Source: Spiroplasma mirum ATCC 29335
Lineage (GTDB): Bacteria; Bacillota_I; Bacilli_A; Mycoplasmatales; Mycoplasmataceae
DNA: 64,000 nt
Reading direction: 5' to 3'
Assembly: GCF_000565195.1 (NCBI RefSeq)
Contig: NZ_CP006720.1
Location: 868,001 to 932,000, forward strand
The position numbers were made by a program, and so were the translations under genes. The notes under the pieces are model-generated. The model saw nothing but the letters and a program-made list of their open reading frames with translations. It made no database searches and was not told the DNA's origin. Shown piece after piece: positions 42,263 to 53,523 of this stretch (position 1 is the first letter of the stretch; each line of letters begins with the position of its first letter).

Positions 42263-43113
42263 TTATCTTTTTCTCGCAGCAATTAATAGCATCATTGGTC
42301 TTCGCAATTCATCTTCTATCCCTAAAACTGTTGCTAATAGTTTACTATCCGGTTTTGGTTCAACAAGATGGGTAATTTCAAAACCATGGTTAATCAATTC
42401 ATTAATATATGTTGTTAATGTTCGATAATATTTAAAAACTTTTTCACCTAAAAAATTCGTTTCACGAACACCTTCACTAAAATAATTGTCCACTGGCCAG
42501 TGCAAAATTTGCCCTTGGTTATTATAAAATCAATTTTCTGAACCCTCCGCCGTAAAGAATGGGTGTTCAACAAAAAAATAAACTCCCCATTTTTTGTTAA
42601 GTAATTATTAACCTTTGCACAAATATCAGAAAATGAATTTAAATAATAATGAAAAGTTAGTAAACTTAACACAACATCAAAAGATTCCTGAGGAAATTCA
42701 ATATCTTCAATTGATAATACCAAATTATTAGATTCAGTGTTGATTGTTTGATAAAGGTGTTTTCAATAAATAATGTCAACAAAAATTTGACCAATGATAG
42801 CCCCTAGAATTTGGGCAAGTAAGAGCGCAGGAACTAAAAATCACCCGTGTAAATTGAACCATGTTTTTTGAATAATAAAAGACAATGTGATGGTTGGATT
42901 TAAGTGTGCAACCCCATGCAGTGCAGTTGAAATCATAGCTCCCAGGATCACCCCACATCTTCATCCAGCAACAATTGCCATATAGCCACCTCCGTTACCT
43001 TTGATATTTTTTAAAACCATGTTAGCAACAGCAGCATTGCAAATCACAATTAAAATAGCGGTGCCAAATAATTCAAGAGCAAAATGCGTAAAAAATAATT
43101 AAACATCATTCAT
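42263..43113 (-). pseudogene. Chimeric pseudogene: GlpF-type aquaporin fused to SAM methyltransferase
   Basis: The first half is an aquaglyceroporin: FALELFGTAILIVICNAAVANMVL, GGGYMAIVAGW, GAMISTALHGVAHLNPTITLS with the first NPA-like box (here NPT), FLVPALLLAQILGAIIGQIF. Around 42.74 kb it runs in frame into the middle of a class I methyltransferase (LSIEDIEFPQESFDVVLSLLTFHY), losing the second half of GlpF and the SAM-binding start. A TAA stands at codon 5 (43099-43101) just behind a strong AAGGGAA site, and a one-base deletion in a T7 run (42572-42578) shifts the remaining VEHPFFTAEGSENW ... MMLLIAARKR. Clearly the scar of a deletion, then decay. Confidence 0.8.
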
Positions 43114-43297
43114 AGCTATTCCCTTCCCAATTAGTCTTGTCTACCCATAATTGTACTATAAAGTATCAATAAAAAACCACTAAAAAATAGTTACTTTATT
43201 AAAATTTTTAAAATAATTATTAAATGCGAATAAAATATTTAAAAAGAAAAATTGAATTTTTTTAAAAATAAGTAATAATATAAGTGGGTGAAAAACT

Positions 43298-43774
43298 ATG
43301 TATCGAAAAATTACTAAAAATCTTTATTTAGGAGATTATATGTCAAGAAATAGTGATTCATTGATTGATATTAACGCTGCTGAAGAATTAGATCAAAGCA
43401 GTGACCTTAGCCAACAAAAACTATTTATGAATCCTATTAAAACTGAAGAAAATGTCCAATATTTTAGTTTCCCATTTCCGGATTTTATCTTTACTGATCA
43501 AAAAATAAATATCCAACAAATTAAGGAGATTTTAAAACTCCTTGATTATTACATTAACCTTAAAGATGAAAATGTTTATTTACACTGTGTTCAGGGAATT
43601 AATCGAAGTGCTAGTGTTGCTTTTATGTTTTGTGTCATTAATAATATTGTTGATAATAATAACTTTGAAACAGCATTTACGGCGTTCAAAACAATTTATC
43701 CTGAAATTGAGCCAACACCTGGATGAGAATTATTTCTAAAAAAACGTTTTCCATATAAAAATTTGGTAAGTTAA
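43298..43774 (+). CDS. Dual-specificity protein phosphatase-like protein
   Basis: 158-aa cysteine phosphatase of the DSP class. The nucleophile loop is HCVQGINRSASVAFMF (HCxxGxxRS), and an Asp-containing loop (FPFPDFIFTD) lies about 40 residues upstream where the general acid is expected. The start MYRKITKNLYLGDY matches the eukaryotic-type DSP opening 'I...LYLGD'. The C-terminal part contains the usual helix and ends RFPYKNLVS. There is no signal peptide or membrane segment, so it acts in the cytoplasm unless released. Single gene with its own terminator, convergent with yhaM. Substrate unknown. Confidence 0.82.
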
Positions 43775-43795
43775 TGATTAACTTACCAAATTTTT
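43757..43795. terminator. Bidirectional terminator between the phosphatase gene and yhaM
   Basis: Perfect 18-bp arms with a 3-nt loop overlap the phosphatase stop codon. T-runs lie on both sides. Confidence 0.85.
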
Positions 43796-44738
43796 ATTTT
43801 TTATTAAAATGTTTAATAAACCAACGGTTTTCCACTGATAATAACCGTGGGGTCTGACCATTTAACTCAACTTTTTCTAGTTCTTTATCAATCCGATAAA
43901 TTCGGGCATCTAAATTATCTAAAAATGATAAAATCTCAGCTTCTAAAATATGGGGTTCAACTGGTGAACCATATTCTAACCGACCATGGCTAGCTAAAAT
44001 CATATGCTCTAACAAAATAATATTATCATTATATAAATTATGTTCTTTGGCAATTGTATGTAACTCATTAGCCATAATTGAAATATGTCCTAATAACTTA
44101 CCTTCTAATGAAAAGTCACTACTTGTTCCGGTTGTAATTTCAACTACTTTTCCTAAATCATGTAGAATAATTCCACAATATAATAAATCTAAATCAATTA
44201 AGCGATCATGGTAAACATTCCCAACAGCTTTTGCCATTTGTAACATTGTTAAACTATGTCATAGTAGTCCCGACTGAATTTCATGGTGATTACGAATAGC
44301 GGCTGGTCAAATTTTAAAATGTTCTCCATATTTTTGTAAAATTAACCGCATAATGTTTTGATAATCGCTGTTGGTTAAATTATTTATTGTCTCTAAAATT
44401 CCATGGTACATAAGTTCCTTATCAAGTGGGGCAATAGGAATGAAATCTTCTAAGTTAACTGTTTCATTATCAACAACATCATAACTATTAATTTTTGCTT
44501 GTAAAACCTTACGGTATTCAATCACATTAATATTTACTTTATAAAAATTCCCTTTAACTCAAGTTTCCAAATCATGAGGTTTGGCGTCTCATAATCGAGC
44601 TTCAATTGTTCCAGTTTTATCTTTTAGTAAAATTGTCAAATAAGTATTACCATTACTTGCCACAGCTTGCGAGACCTTATCCGCAATGGCAATTAAAGTA
44701 ATATTATTAGCTTCTGTTGTTAAGTCTTTTATATTCAT
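43794..44738 (-). CDS. yhaM: 3'-5' exoribonuclease YhaM
   Basis: Metal-dependent RNA (and ssDNA) 3' exonuclease, 314 aa, the same length as the Bacillus enzyme. The N-terminal OB fold (ITLIAIADKVSQAVASNGNTYLTILLKDKTGTIEARLWDAK) is followed by an HD domain: NHHEIQSGLLWHSLTMLQMA, the HD pair in IILHDLGKVVE, HILASHG-like HMILASHGRLEYGSPVEP and AEILSFLDNLDARI. AAAGGACC precedes the ATG. Standalone gene downstream of the E2-like gene on the same strand, with a hairpin between them. Confidence 0.94.
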
Positions 44739-44763
44739 ATTTAAGTTGGTCCTTTCTAAAAAG

Positions 44764-44793
44764 AAAAAGTGGTGAAACATTATCACCCTTTTA
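44764..44793 (-). terminator. Terminator of the E2-like gene
   Basis: A hairpin of AAAAG/CTTTT and GGTGA/TCACC with one mismatch, followed by a T-rich run, just past the stop codon. Confidence 0.55.
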
Positions 44794-44795
44794 TT

Positions 44796-46625
44796 TTATA
44801 ATAATAAACCTGGATTTGATAATAAATAAGCAACATAATGAATAAATTTGCTTGCCTCGGTAATATTAATCACTGATTCATCATAACCTAAAGTAATCAT
44901 CATAATATCACGGATTGCAATGTCATTCTTTTCAACAACTACTGGTTTTTTAAAGATAATTCCCATTCCAATGCTGGCAATTTGACTTTCGGGAATGGTA
45001 ACTGTCCCGCGGGTAATTCCATATTCACCAAAGTTTACAATTGAAAAGGTTGAATCTTGGTATTCATTCCCACGACTGTTTTCATTAACTGTTCGATCAA
45101 TTAAATCAGATAATTTAATGGCAATTTCTTTTACCGATTCATCAGTAATATTATGCAAAATCGGCATTTTCATAGTGTTAATATTATCAACGCTAACCGC
45201 AATGTTATAAAATCATTTAAACACCACCGCATTAGTTTCACGATCATAGCGGGCATTAAATAATGGGAACTTTTTTAAACCATCATGAACAGCTTTCACA
45301 TAAAATGGCATTAAAGTTAAATTAATGTTTTGCTGTAAATATGGCTCACGCATAATTGCTAATAAATTAACAAGTTCACTAACATCAACTTCCACATCAA
45401 TAAAACCATGTGCAATGTTGCGTTTACTGTTCATAATTTGTTGTTGTTTATTAATTGATTCATCTGTTAATTTTACGACATTAATTTGGGAGTTTTCCTC
45501 TTCACCATTAGGTGGAGTTGGTAACTCATCTGCCGCATTTTCAGTAACATCTGCTAAAATTTCATTAGCATGTTGAGAATCTTCATTTTCATTTAAGTTA
45601 GCAATTGATGTTGTGTTATCATTATTGTCTTGGTTAATTTCAGTGTTGTCTAAAACTTCGGAATGATTGGTTGGGAATAAATCATCTGCCAACTCTTGTG
45701 GCTCAAAATTAATACTCGGGTCTTCAACATCTAATTCTTCATCAAAATAGATCGTTTGGTCAACATGAAGATTTTCAGCTGGGGAAGTATCACCAATAAT
45801 TTCTTGTTCATTACTTTCCTTATTTAATTCATTTTGAATGTCTTCATAAACACAATGAATAGTTGTATCAGAAATTTGGTCATTCAACAGATGTTTTTTT
45901 TCCACAGATGGTTCTGGCGCTAGGTTAGCAATATTATTAATAATTTCTTGTTGGCTAGCTTTATTATTAAGTTCATTTTCAACATTTAATAAACTATTTT
46001 TAACGTTATCTAAATTAAACTCAAACGCTTCTAATTCCGCCGCAAACTCTTCGTTATTAATAATATCAGTCAACAATTCAGAAGTTAAATCTTGACTTGG
46101 CACTGGGGGTTCGGAATTTTCGAATGTCATTTTTGTCATTTCATTTTGGTTTAAATTTTCATTACCTAACTCAATTGTTGTGTCCCCTTCATCCGTACTC
46201 TTATCACTAGCAACTTCTCGCGATAATAACGTTTCAATTAACTCTTCACGAAATAGTTCCGTTTCGGATTTTTTATTATCATTTTGTTGATATGGGTTAC
46301 GTTCATTATTATAACGATTATTGACACTAGGTTGGTTATAAACTCCATAAGTTCCTTGGGTAGTTGATGATTCATTATTTAGCACATGGGGACTATCCGC
46401 ATCTTGAATTTCTAATAAAACATCGCCACTATTAATGACCTTATTTTCATACACTAAAATATTCTTAATAATTCCGGCCATTGGTGCTTTAATTTCATAA
46501 ATCTTATTTTGCGTAACCACACTTGTTAATTTATCATTTGCTTTCACTTCTTGATCATTATTAACAAAAAGTTTATCAATAATCCCTTTACGATTATCAT
46601 CTGCTTCAAATATAATTTTTACCAT
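44796..46625 (-). CDS. Dihydrolipoamide acyltransferase (E2)-like protein lacking the catalytic motif
   Basis: 609 aa in three parts. Residues 1-75 form a lipoyl/biotinyl domain (GIIDKLFVNNDQEVKANDKL, then QNKIYEIKAPMAGIIKNI with a Lys where lipoylation occurs, GDVLLEIQ). About 75-390 is an acidic Asn/Glu/Gln-rich linker. The C-terminal 210 residues follow the E2 acyltransferase core: HGFIDVEVDVSELVNLL, LTLMPFYVKAVHDGLKKFPLFNARYD, YNIAVSVD, STFSIVNFGEYGITRGTVTIPESQIASIGMG, MMITLGYDESVINITEASKF. Active E2 enzymes have DHRxxDG at that last site; here it is DESVINI, so the catalytic His and Asp are gone. GGAAGGA precedes the ATG. No E1 or E3 gene is adjacent. Role unknown. Confidence 0.78.
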
Positions 46626-46701
46626 CTTGAAAAAATCCTTCCTACTATACGCATCAATCATAACATATTTTACATTTGATTTAAACTAACCTAAAAATAT
46701 T

Positions 46702-46737
46702 AAATAAGAATTTTATTTTAAATAAAATTCTTATTTT
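46702..46737 (-). terminator. Terminator of the phosphohexomutase gene
   Basis: A nearly perfect AT palindrome of 35 bp followed by TTTTT, just beyond the stop codon. Confidence 0.75.
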
Positions 46738-46742
46738 TAAAC

Positions 46743-48416
46743 CTAACTTAAATAATTAGCTTCTAGATCTTTAAACATGGCTTCCATTTTTGCTTTGGCA
46801 TTTGGTGTTGAGTTATCAACACAAACAAAATAGAATTTAATTTTAGGTTCTGTTCCACTTGCTCGCACCGCAAACCAACTACCATCTTTAAAATAAAATT
46901 TTAATAAATCTTGGCCGGGCATATTGTATAAACCATTTAAATAGTCTTCTTTATTAACACATTTAATTTTATTTAATTGTTTAATTTCCTCATTACGTAA
47001 TGTTTTTAACATATTTTTAATAATTTGTTTACCTTCAACGCCTTTTTTAACTAAGTTTACAGTGTAACAATAATAGTAACCGAATTTTTGGTAAATATCA
47101 TTTAAAACATCATACAGACTTTTTCCTTGTTGGTGATAGTATCAGCAAGCCTCCACAATTACCATTGAGGATTGAATTCCATCTTTATCACGGGTAATAT
47201 CTTTTAAAACATAACCATATGCTTCTTCAAACCCAAATAAGAATTTTAAATTGCGTTTGGGTTCTAAGCGCATTTGGGAACCAATTCATTTAAATCCGGT
47301 TAATGTTTTAATAACTTTAACCCCATAACTTTCCGCAACTTTATCAGATAAATTACCAGTAACAAAAGTATTATACATTACCCCATTTGGCGGTAAGGTA
47401 TTATTTTTTTTGTAATGTGAAAATAAATACTCAATTAGTACTGGGGCAGTTTCATTTCCTGTCATTAAATAATAATCATTAGCAGCTGTTTTGACCGCAA
47501 TTCCTAGCCGGTCAGCATCGGGGTCATTTAAAATGATAATATCCGCATCATGCTTTTTAGCATATTTAATTGCTAAATCATAACATTCTGGTAACTCCGG
47601 ATTAGGATTAGGCGCATAAGTAAAATCAGGATCATTTGGATACTGTTCTTCAACAATAATGACTTCATATCCACATTCGCGTAAAATTTTTGGGGTCCAA
47701 TCTTTACTTGTCCCGTGTAAGTTAGAAAAAACAATTTTAATGTTCCGAAATTGGTTTGGATAAAATTGCATTGCTTTCACATCATCAATATAATTTTGTT
47801 CAATTTGATGCGGAACATAAGTAATTAAATTGGGATCTGGATTTAATGCTAAATCAAAAACCTCATTTTTAATATTTAAATAGTATTCCCCAATCACATC
47901 CGTTGCAACAGGTAAAAATTGACAACCAAATTCATCATAAATTTTATAACCATTATATTCACGAGAATTATGACTAGCAGTAATAATAATCCCTGCTAAG
48001 GCATTAACCTTACGAATTGAATACGAAACCACGGGGGTTGGGCGTAATTCGTTTTTATCAAATAAAATTGCTTTAATATTATTAGTTGCTAAAATATTAG
48101 CAACTTCTTGGGCAAACTCAGTTGAAAAATGGCGATTGTCATGGCCAATTACCACTCCTTTTGTTTTTAAATCAGTTGGTGAATGCTGCGTTTGTAAAAA
48201 TTGCATAAATGCTAAAGTAGCACGGCGAATTGTATAAAGGTTCATTCTACCAGTTCCGGCCCCAATAATTCCCCGCAATCCGGCGGTCCCAAATTCAAGG
48301 TCATTAGCAAAAACTTCTTGTAGTTCAGTTTCATTCATTTTTTCAAATTCTGCTTTTAATTTAGGATCTAAATTATGAGCATTTTTCCATAAGTTTAAAT
48401 TATCTTGGTAAGACAC
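46743..48416 (-). CDS. Phosphoglucomutase/phosphomannomutase
   Basis: Alpha-D-phosphohexomutase that interconverts 1- and 6-phosphates of glucose or mannose through a phosphoserine. It is 557 aa, the PgcA-like size. Motifs in order: FGTAGLRGIIGAGTGRMN, VVIGHDNRHFS, ITASHNSREYNGYKIYDEFGCQ with the active Ser, metal loop LNDPDADRLGIAV, FGFEEAYGYVLKD sugar-binding loop, and RASGTEPKIKFYF phosphate-binding loop. GTG is used as start, 8 nt after AAAGGAG. It lies between the E2-like gene and phoU, as a single transcription unit. Confidence 0.95.
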
Positions 48417-48553
48417 CTCTTCCACTCCTTTATTTTTCGATAATAACACTCCTATTTTATACCATTCTCAAAATTGAGTAAATAATAAGTAATAAAATAT
48501 TAAGAAATTGCCAAAATAAAAATGCTTTTTAAAAGCACTTGGAAATAATTATT

Positions 48554-49213
48554 TTAAACTGGTTTGTCAAAATCATAAGTACGTCCTTCAATAATATAAA
48601 TTAAAGATTCCGCAATATTAATAACATGGTCACCAGCTCTTTCAATATATTTTAATTGTTGCATCGTTGAAGTAATTAATTTAATTTCATTTTTAGTTTT
48701 TGCTTCTCTAATTTTTTCAATTAATTCATCATTTTCAGAACGATAAATTTTGTCTAAATCAACATCATATTTCGGCATGTTATACGCTAATGAAATTTTT
48801 TCTTCTTCAAAAATTTTTGATATTTCAGTTAACATTTCAATTACTTTTTCAAGTAATTTTTGCAAATAACCAACTAGTTTATTAGATGGTTTGTATTTTA
48901 AATAATAGCGACAAATATTTTTTGCATAGTCAGCAATTCTTTCGACATCATGGACAATAGAAATAAAACCAACAGCACGGCGCAAATCACCTGCTACCAT
49001 TTGTTGTTTAGCAATTTTTCAAAGGGAAACTTCAACAAAGGCTTCTTGCATTTTATTAATTGACTGGTCATTTTCAATTACTTGTTTGGCCATTTCTGGA
49101 TCATCATTTTTTAGGCATTGAAACATATCATCATACTGATTGCGGGTCATTGAAATCATATCAATCACCATTTGTTTTGTTTGAGCCAAATCATTTTCAA
49201 TTCTTACTCCCAT
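48554..49213 (-). CDS. phoU: Phosphate transport regulator PhoU
   Basis: 219-aa helical protein of two PhoU repeats. First repeat: QTKQMVIDMISMTRNQYDDM with PEMAKQVIENDQSINKMQ and DLRRAVGFISIVHDVERIADYAKNI. Second repeat: EKVIEMLTEISKIF, DVDLDKIYRSENDELIEKI, and LKYIERAGDHVINIAESLIYII. The ERxxD metal/dimer motifs are present in both. It dampens PstB-driven phosphate uptake. Fourth gene of the pst operon, 15 nt after pstB. A small hairpin GCTTTT/AAAAGC near 48.52-48.54 kb may terminate the operon. Confidence 0.95.
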
Positions 49214-49228
49214 AAAGACTACCTCCTT

Positions 49229-50038
49229 CTATTGAAATCTGCCAGTAATATAATTTTCAGTTCGTTTATCTTTTGGATACGAAAAGATAATTTTTGATTT
49301 ATTATACTCTATTAATTCTCCTTTTAAGAAAAATGCCGTATAATCAGCAACCCGTGCTGCTTGTTGCATTTGGTGTGTAACTAAAATAATTGTGAAATCT
49401 TTTTTTAATTGTTGAATTAATTCTTCAATTTTTGAAGTTGAAATTGGATCAAGCGCACTTGTTGGTTCATCCATTAATAAAATTTTCGGTTTCATTGCAA
49501 TTGCTCTTGCAATGCTTAACCGTTGTTGTTGCCCCCCTGATAAGGCTAACGCCGAATCTTTTAAATTATCTTTAACTTCATCTCACAACGCCGCTTTTTT
49601 TAAACTATCAACAACTAAACTATTTAAGATTTTTTTATCTTTAATTCCTTGACTGCGGGGACCATAAGCCACATTATCATAAATTGACATTGGAAAAGGA
49701 GCAGGTTTTTGAAACACCATCCCAATATCTGTTCTTAACTTAACAATATCTGTTTCCGGTCCATAAATATTTTTTCCATTTACTAAAATTTGACCTTTAA
49801 AAACAGTTTTTGGAATTAAATCATTCATCCGGTTAAACAAACGTAATAAAGTTGATTTACCACATCCCGATGGACCAATTAAAGCCGTTACCGCATGCTC
49901 TTTAATGTTCATCGAAATGTTGTATAATGCTTGTTTATTTGTTTTATAAAAGAAATCAACATTAACAACTTGGATTAAATCAGGATTACTGTCTGATGAA
50001 TCAAAGGTTGGCTTATTAATAATAATATTTGGATCCAT
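49229..50038 (-). CDS. pstB: Phosphate ABC transporter ATP-binding protein
   Basis: 269-aa ABC ATPase. Walker [22 protein letters not shown] loop [20 protein letters not shown] (PstB hallmark), signature [17 protein letters not shown], Walker [15 protein letters not shown] and switch [13 protein letters not shown]. An N-terminal extension of about 20 residues precedes the domain. It begins 3 nt after the permease stop. With the permease and PstS it forms the high-affinity phosphate importer. Confidence 0.97.
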
Positions 50039-50041
50039 AAT

Positions 50042-52123
50042 TTATTCCCCCCGATTTTGGTCTTTTTTATTTTTTCTTCTGCTAAATTTTGCGGTGATTT
50101 TTTTTCAATAATAATTTAAATTATCAATCTTTTTCAAACAATATTCTTTATAATTAAAGTTTTTAATCAATTTAATTCGTAGTTTCCATTTTTCTTTAAA
50201 GGAAATACTATGATAACCTGGAGTAAATCTTTTAGAAATCAAACTAGCACAGCCATTAATAATTAAGATTAATACCATAATAACAAAGGCTAGTTCATAC
50301 ATTACCCGCATTGCATCAGCGGTTGCTCCTTCTTTTCATAACATTAAAATTTCTGTTGTCATACTAGCCCCTGGTGACATAAATCCGGCAATTGGTAACC
50401 GCACCGCTGTTCCTAATGTTAAATAAACTGGGGCTGATTCGCCAATAATTCTTCCCATTGCTAAAATAATCGCCGTCATAATTCCTGGTAGCGCATTCGG
50501 AATAACAACTTTAACGGTTGTCGCTGTTTTGGAAGCTCCTAATGCTAATGACGCTTGGCGAAGAGCATTATCAACTCCGGATATTGAATCTTCAATACTC
50601 CTAATCATAATTGGAAGAATTACAATTGTTAAGGTTAGACCGGCAGCTAAAATGGACAGGGGTAAACGGCAAACCCCAATAAAGAATGCTAACCCAAAGG
50701 TTCCGTAAATAATACTTGGTGTTGATGCTAAAACATCAATGGTAAACCGTACTGCTTTTGTTAAAAAACTTGTGGGTTGGGCATATTCATTTAGATAGAT
50801 TGCCACAAACATACTCAAGGGAATTGCAAAAATCATTGAACAAATTACTAATAGCAGTGTTACAAGAAATGTTGCTAAAATTCCGGTGCCTTCATTATAA
50901 GTTGATGTCGAAATTAAATCATGTCAGACCATTCCAAAGAGTCCCTTTACAATAATACTAATAATAATTGTTAAAGTAAAGGCAACAACAACAACAGTAG
51001 ATGATATCATAAAGAATATTCCAATTCCGTCGCCAACTTTTGACCATCGACGTTTTTTTTCAATTTTTTTATAAAAGATCCCATTAATTTTTTCCGGACT
51101 GTACTCTTTACTTAAAACTAATGGTTTACCTGGCCGTTTTGTGTGACGAGTAATTTTACGTTTTCGTGATGCTTGCGAAGAAACAACAATAATGTTAATC
51201 ACACAAACAATCATAAATAAAATTAACCCAATCGCATATAAAGCTGATTCATGCATTGGCCCTGAGTTTTCTAACATTTCTAATCCAATTGTGGAAGCTA
51301 AGGTAGCAATTGAAGAAAAAATAAAGTTTAAGAAGCCACTATTTAATTTTAATCCATTGGGCGCATTTCCACAAATCATCATAACTGCCATTGTTTCACC
51401 AATAATGCGAGCCATTCCCATCATTACAGCAGTAATAATTTTAAAATATGCTGAACGAAACACAATGCGATAAGTAGTATTTGTTTTACTTAACCCTAAC
51501 GCTAAAGAACCAAACCGATAAGCATCGGGAACATTATCAATGGCATTGATACTCAATGAAATCATGATTGGTAAGCCCATAAAAGCTAACGTAATTGAAG
51601 TAACTAATAAATTAGCTTCGGCGGGGGCTCCTAATAACATAAATAATGGACCTAAGATTGATAAGGCAAATAGTCCAAAAACAACCGAAGGAATTCCGGC
51701 TAATAACTGGACAATTCTAATAACACGACGCTTCCATTTTGGTGATAAATATTCACAAATAAATAGTGAAGAAAAAATGGTTAATGGAATTGCAATTGCT
51801 AAAGAAAATAATAAGACAAAGAAGGTTGAAATAATAATTTTTCAAATTCCAAAGTCATTATTATTTGCAATTCATGAGCCACCACTTAAAAATCCTCAAA
51901 AACCACCAGCATAATTTTGGAAGAAATAAACTGATTTATAAATAATGAACCCCACTAAAACTAATAAAATAATAACTGTTAACATACCAAAAAAGTAAAT
52001 TAACAATTTTGAAACAAAATCAGTTAATTGCTTACGACCCTTAAAGTTATTTAAAAACTTATATTTTAGGTCACTTAATCAAGTTTTAAAATTCCTTTTA
52101 TTTGCTACTTCGTTATTTTTCAT
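50042..52123 (-). CDS. Fused phosphate ABC transporter permease PstC-PstA
   Basis: One 693-aa polypeptide contains both permeases. PstC-like half: VSKLLIYFFGMLTVIILLVLVGFII, LAGIPSVVFGLFALSILG, GMARIIGETMAVMMICGN (the EAA-type loop). A basic linker follows (SRKRKITRHTKRPGKP). PstA-like half: DGIGIFFMISSTVVVVAFTLTIII, VLASTPSIIYGTFGLAFFIG, ALGASKTATTVKVVIPNALPGIMTAIILAMGRIIGESAPVY. GAGGTAAG precedes the ATG, which overlaps the pstS stop by one base. Separate genes are usual in walled bacteria; such fusions are known in other mollicutes. UGA Trp codons break it under the standard code. Confidence 0.93.
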
Positions 52124-53423
52124 TAGTTACTTACCTCATCTGTTCCCTTATAAACTGGGTAGTTATGATCATAGTCGGGATTCTGACGAATAATATAATC
52201 CCAAATACTTAAATATTTTTTGTTCATTCCTCAACCGGGAAGTGTCCCATTCCCATTAATTGCAAAGTTAGTATTATTATTATACTTTAAAAAGTAAATA
52301 TCATCATGGGTTAAGGGCTGATCTCCTTCATGAATATACCAATAGGCAGCATCATCTGGCGCTAGCGGGATGCCACGTTTTTTATAATCATCATATGGTT
52401 TTGGATCTAGCATCCAAGCAATAAATTCTAACGCTTTGTTAAAATGTTTTCCGACAGTATTGACTATTCCGGTAAATGGGCGAACCAATGAGTAATCAGG
52501 ATTAAAATCATATGTTTTGGCAGTGTCATCATAGACATATGGTAGTTCTGATTTAGGATTACTTGCTCCTGTAACACTTGCGACTGCTTGAATTCCTAAT
52601 TGCGGGTCACTTGCAACTCGTTCAATAAAAGAAAATGATAAATAGCCGATTGAACCCGGGGTTGTTGCTAAGGTTTGGTACATAGCTCCGTTTGAAGAAG
52701 CAACTTGATCAGTACTATAAATTTTTGTTTTAATAACACCACTTTCAAAGAAATCCCGCGTTCCACTTCCAGCTTCTCTGGTCAATGTATAAAAACCACT
52801 ATTTCTGCCGGACGGGGAACAAACTAACTGATCTTTAAAAGCAGCTCCTCAGGTAATATTATGGTCATAAATCTTTTGAATTAACTTGGTTCCATCCCCA
52901 CCAAAAAACGCCGAAAAATTAAGCGGAATTGGTTTATTTGTTAGGGGGTCTTTTTTTAAACTACACCCATTTGGTAAATGATAGGTTAGTAAAATATAAT
53001 CCCGCGCAAACACAAAACGCAAAACATGCTTATTATTTCATAAATTTTGAGCATTAGCTCCATTATCACCCGATTTTGGAGTTGAATTAACATCCTTCGA
53101 TAAAAATCCAAAGGCATAACTTCCATTTTGGGCCCCAACCAAGGCAGCCGCACTTCCTAAGGCATTATAAACAATATCCTCACCACGTTTTTTCTTATAT
53201 TGTTCTGTAATATCATTCATAATGGGAGCCACTGAGGTACTTCCCCCCGCCACAATAACGTTGCTTGCTGTTGACACAGTTCAAATTACAATTGCAATCA
53301 CTAGAATTAATACAAAAACAATAATTGTCATCATTCGATGGTTAGTAATTTCTTCCCATAGTTTTTTTTCATATTTCACACTTTTTGGTATTTTTATTAT
53401 TGTGCGCGCCTTTTTTTTGACAT
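52123..53423 (-). CDS. pstS: Phosphate-binding protein PstS, with a one-base shift near the start
   Basis: Substrate-binding subunit of the phosphate importer, about 433 codons. Motifs: VAGGSTSVAPIMNDITEQYKKK, YNALGSAAALVGAQNG, GGDGTKLIQKIYDHNITWG, REAGSGTRDFFESGV and SIGYLSFSF. An uncleaved N-terminal membrane helix (MMTIIVFVLILVIAIVIW) rather than a lipobox tethers it. The ATG with AAGGAG at 53423 reads only MSKKRRAQ and stops; one more A in the A8 run (53411-53418) would connect it to the long frame. Otherwise translation must start inside, for instance at the MM before TIIV. Overlaps the permease start (TAATG). Confidence 0.85.
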
Positions 53424-53498
53424 TCCGTCTATTAGTCTCCTTATATCCGATGGTCTCAATACAATATAAATGTTTTCCTTAATTGTATCAAAAAAAAT

Positions 53499-53523
53499 AA
53501 AAACAATATAGTTTATTGTTTTT
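53499..53523 (-). terminator. Terminator of smc
   Basis: AAAAACAATA / TATTGTTTTT 10-bp stem overlapping the smc stop, with T-rich flanks. Confidence 0.65.

Noticed and set aside
43542-43739. Alternative plus-strand frame inside the phosphatase gene and many similar overlapping frames (for example opposite infB, pstCA and smc)
   Set aside because: They overlap well-supported genes, lack ribosome-binding sites and have low-complexity composition mirroring the real gene.
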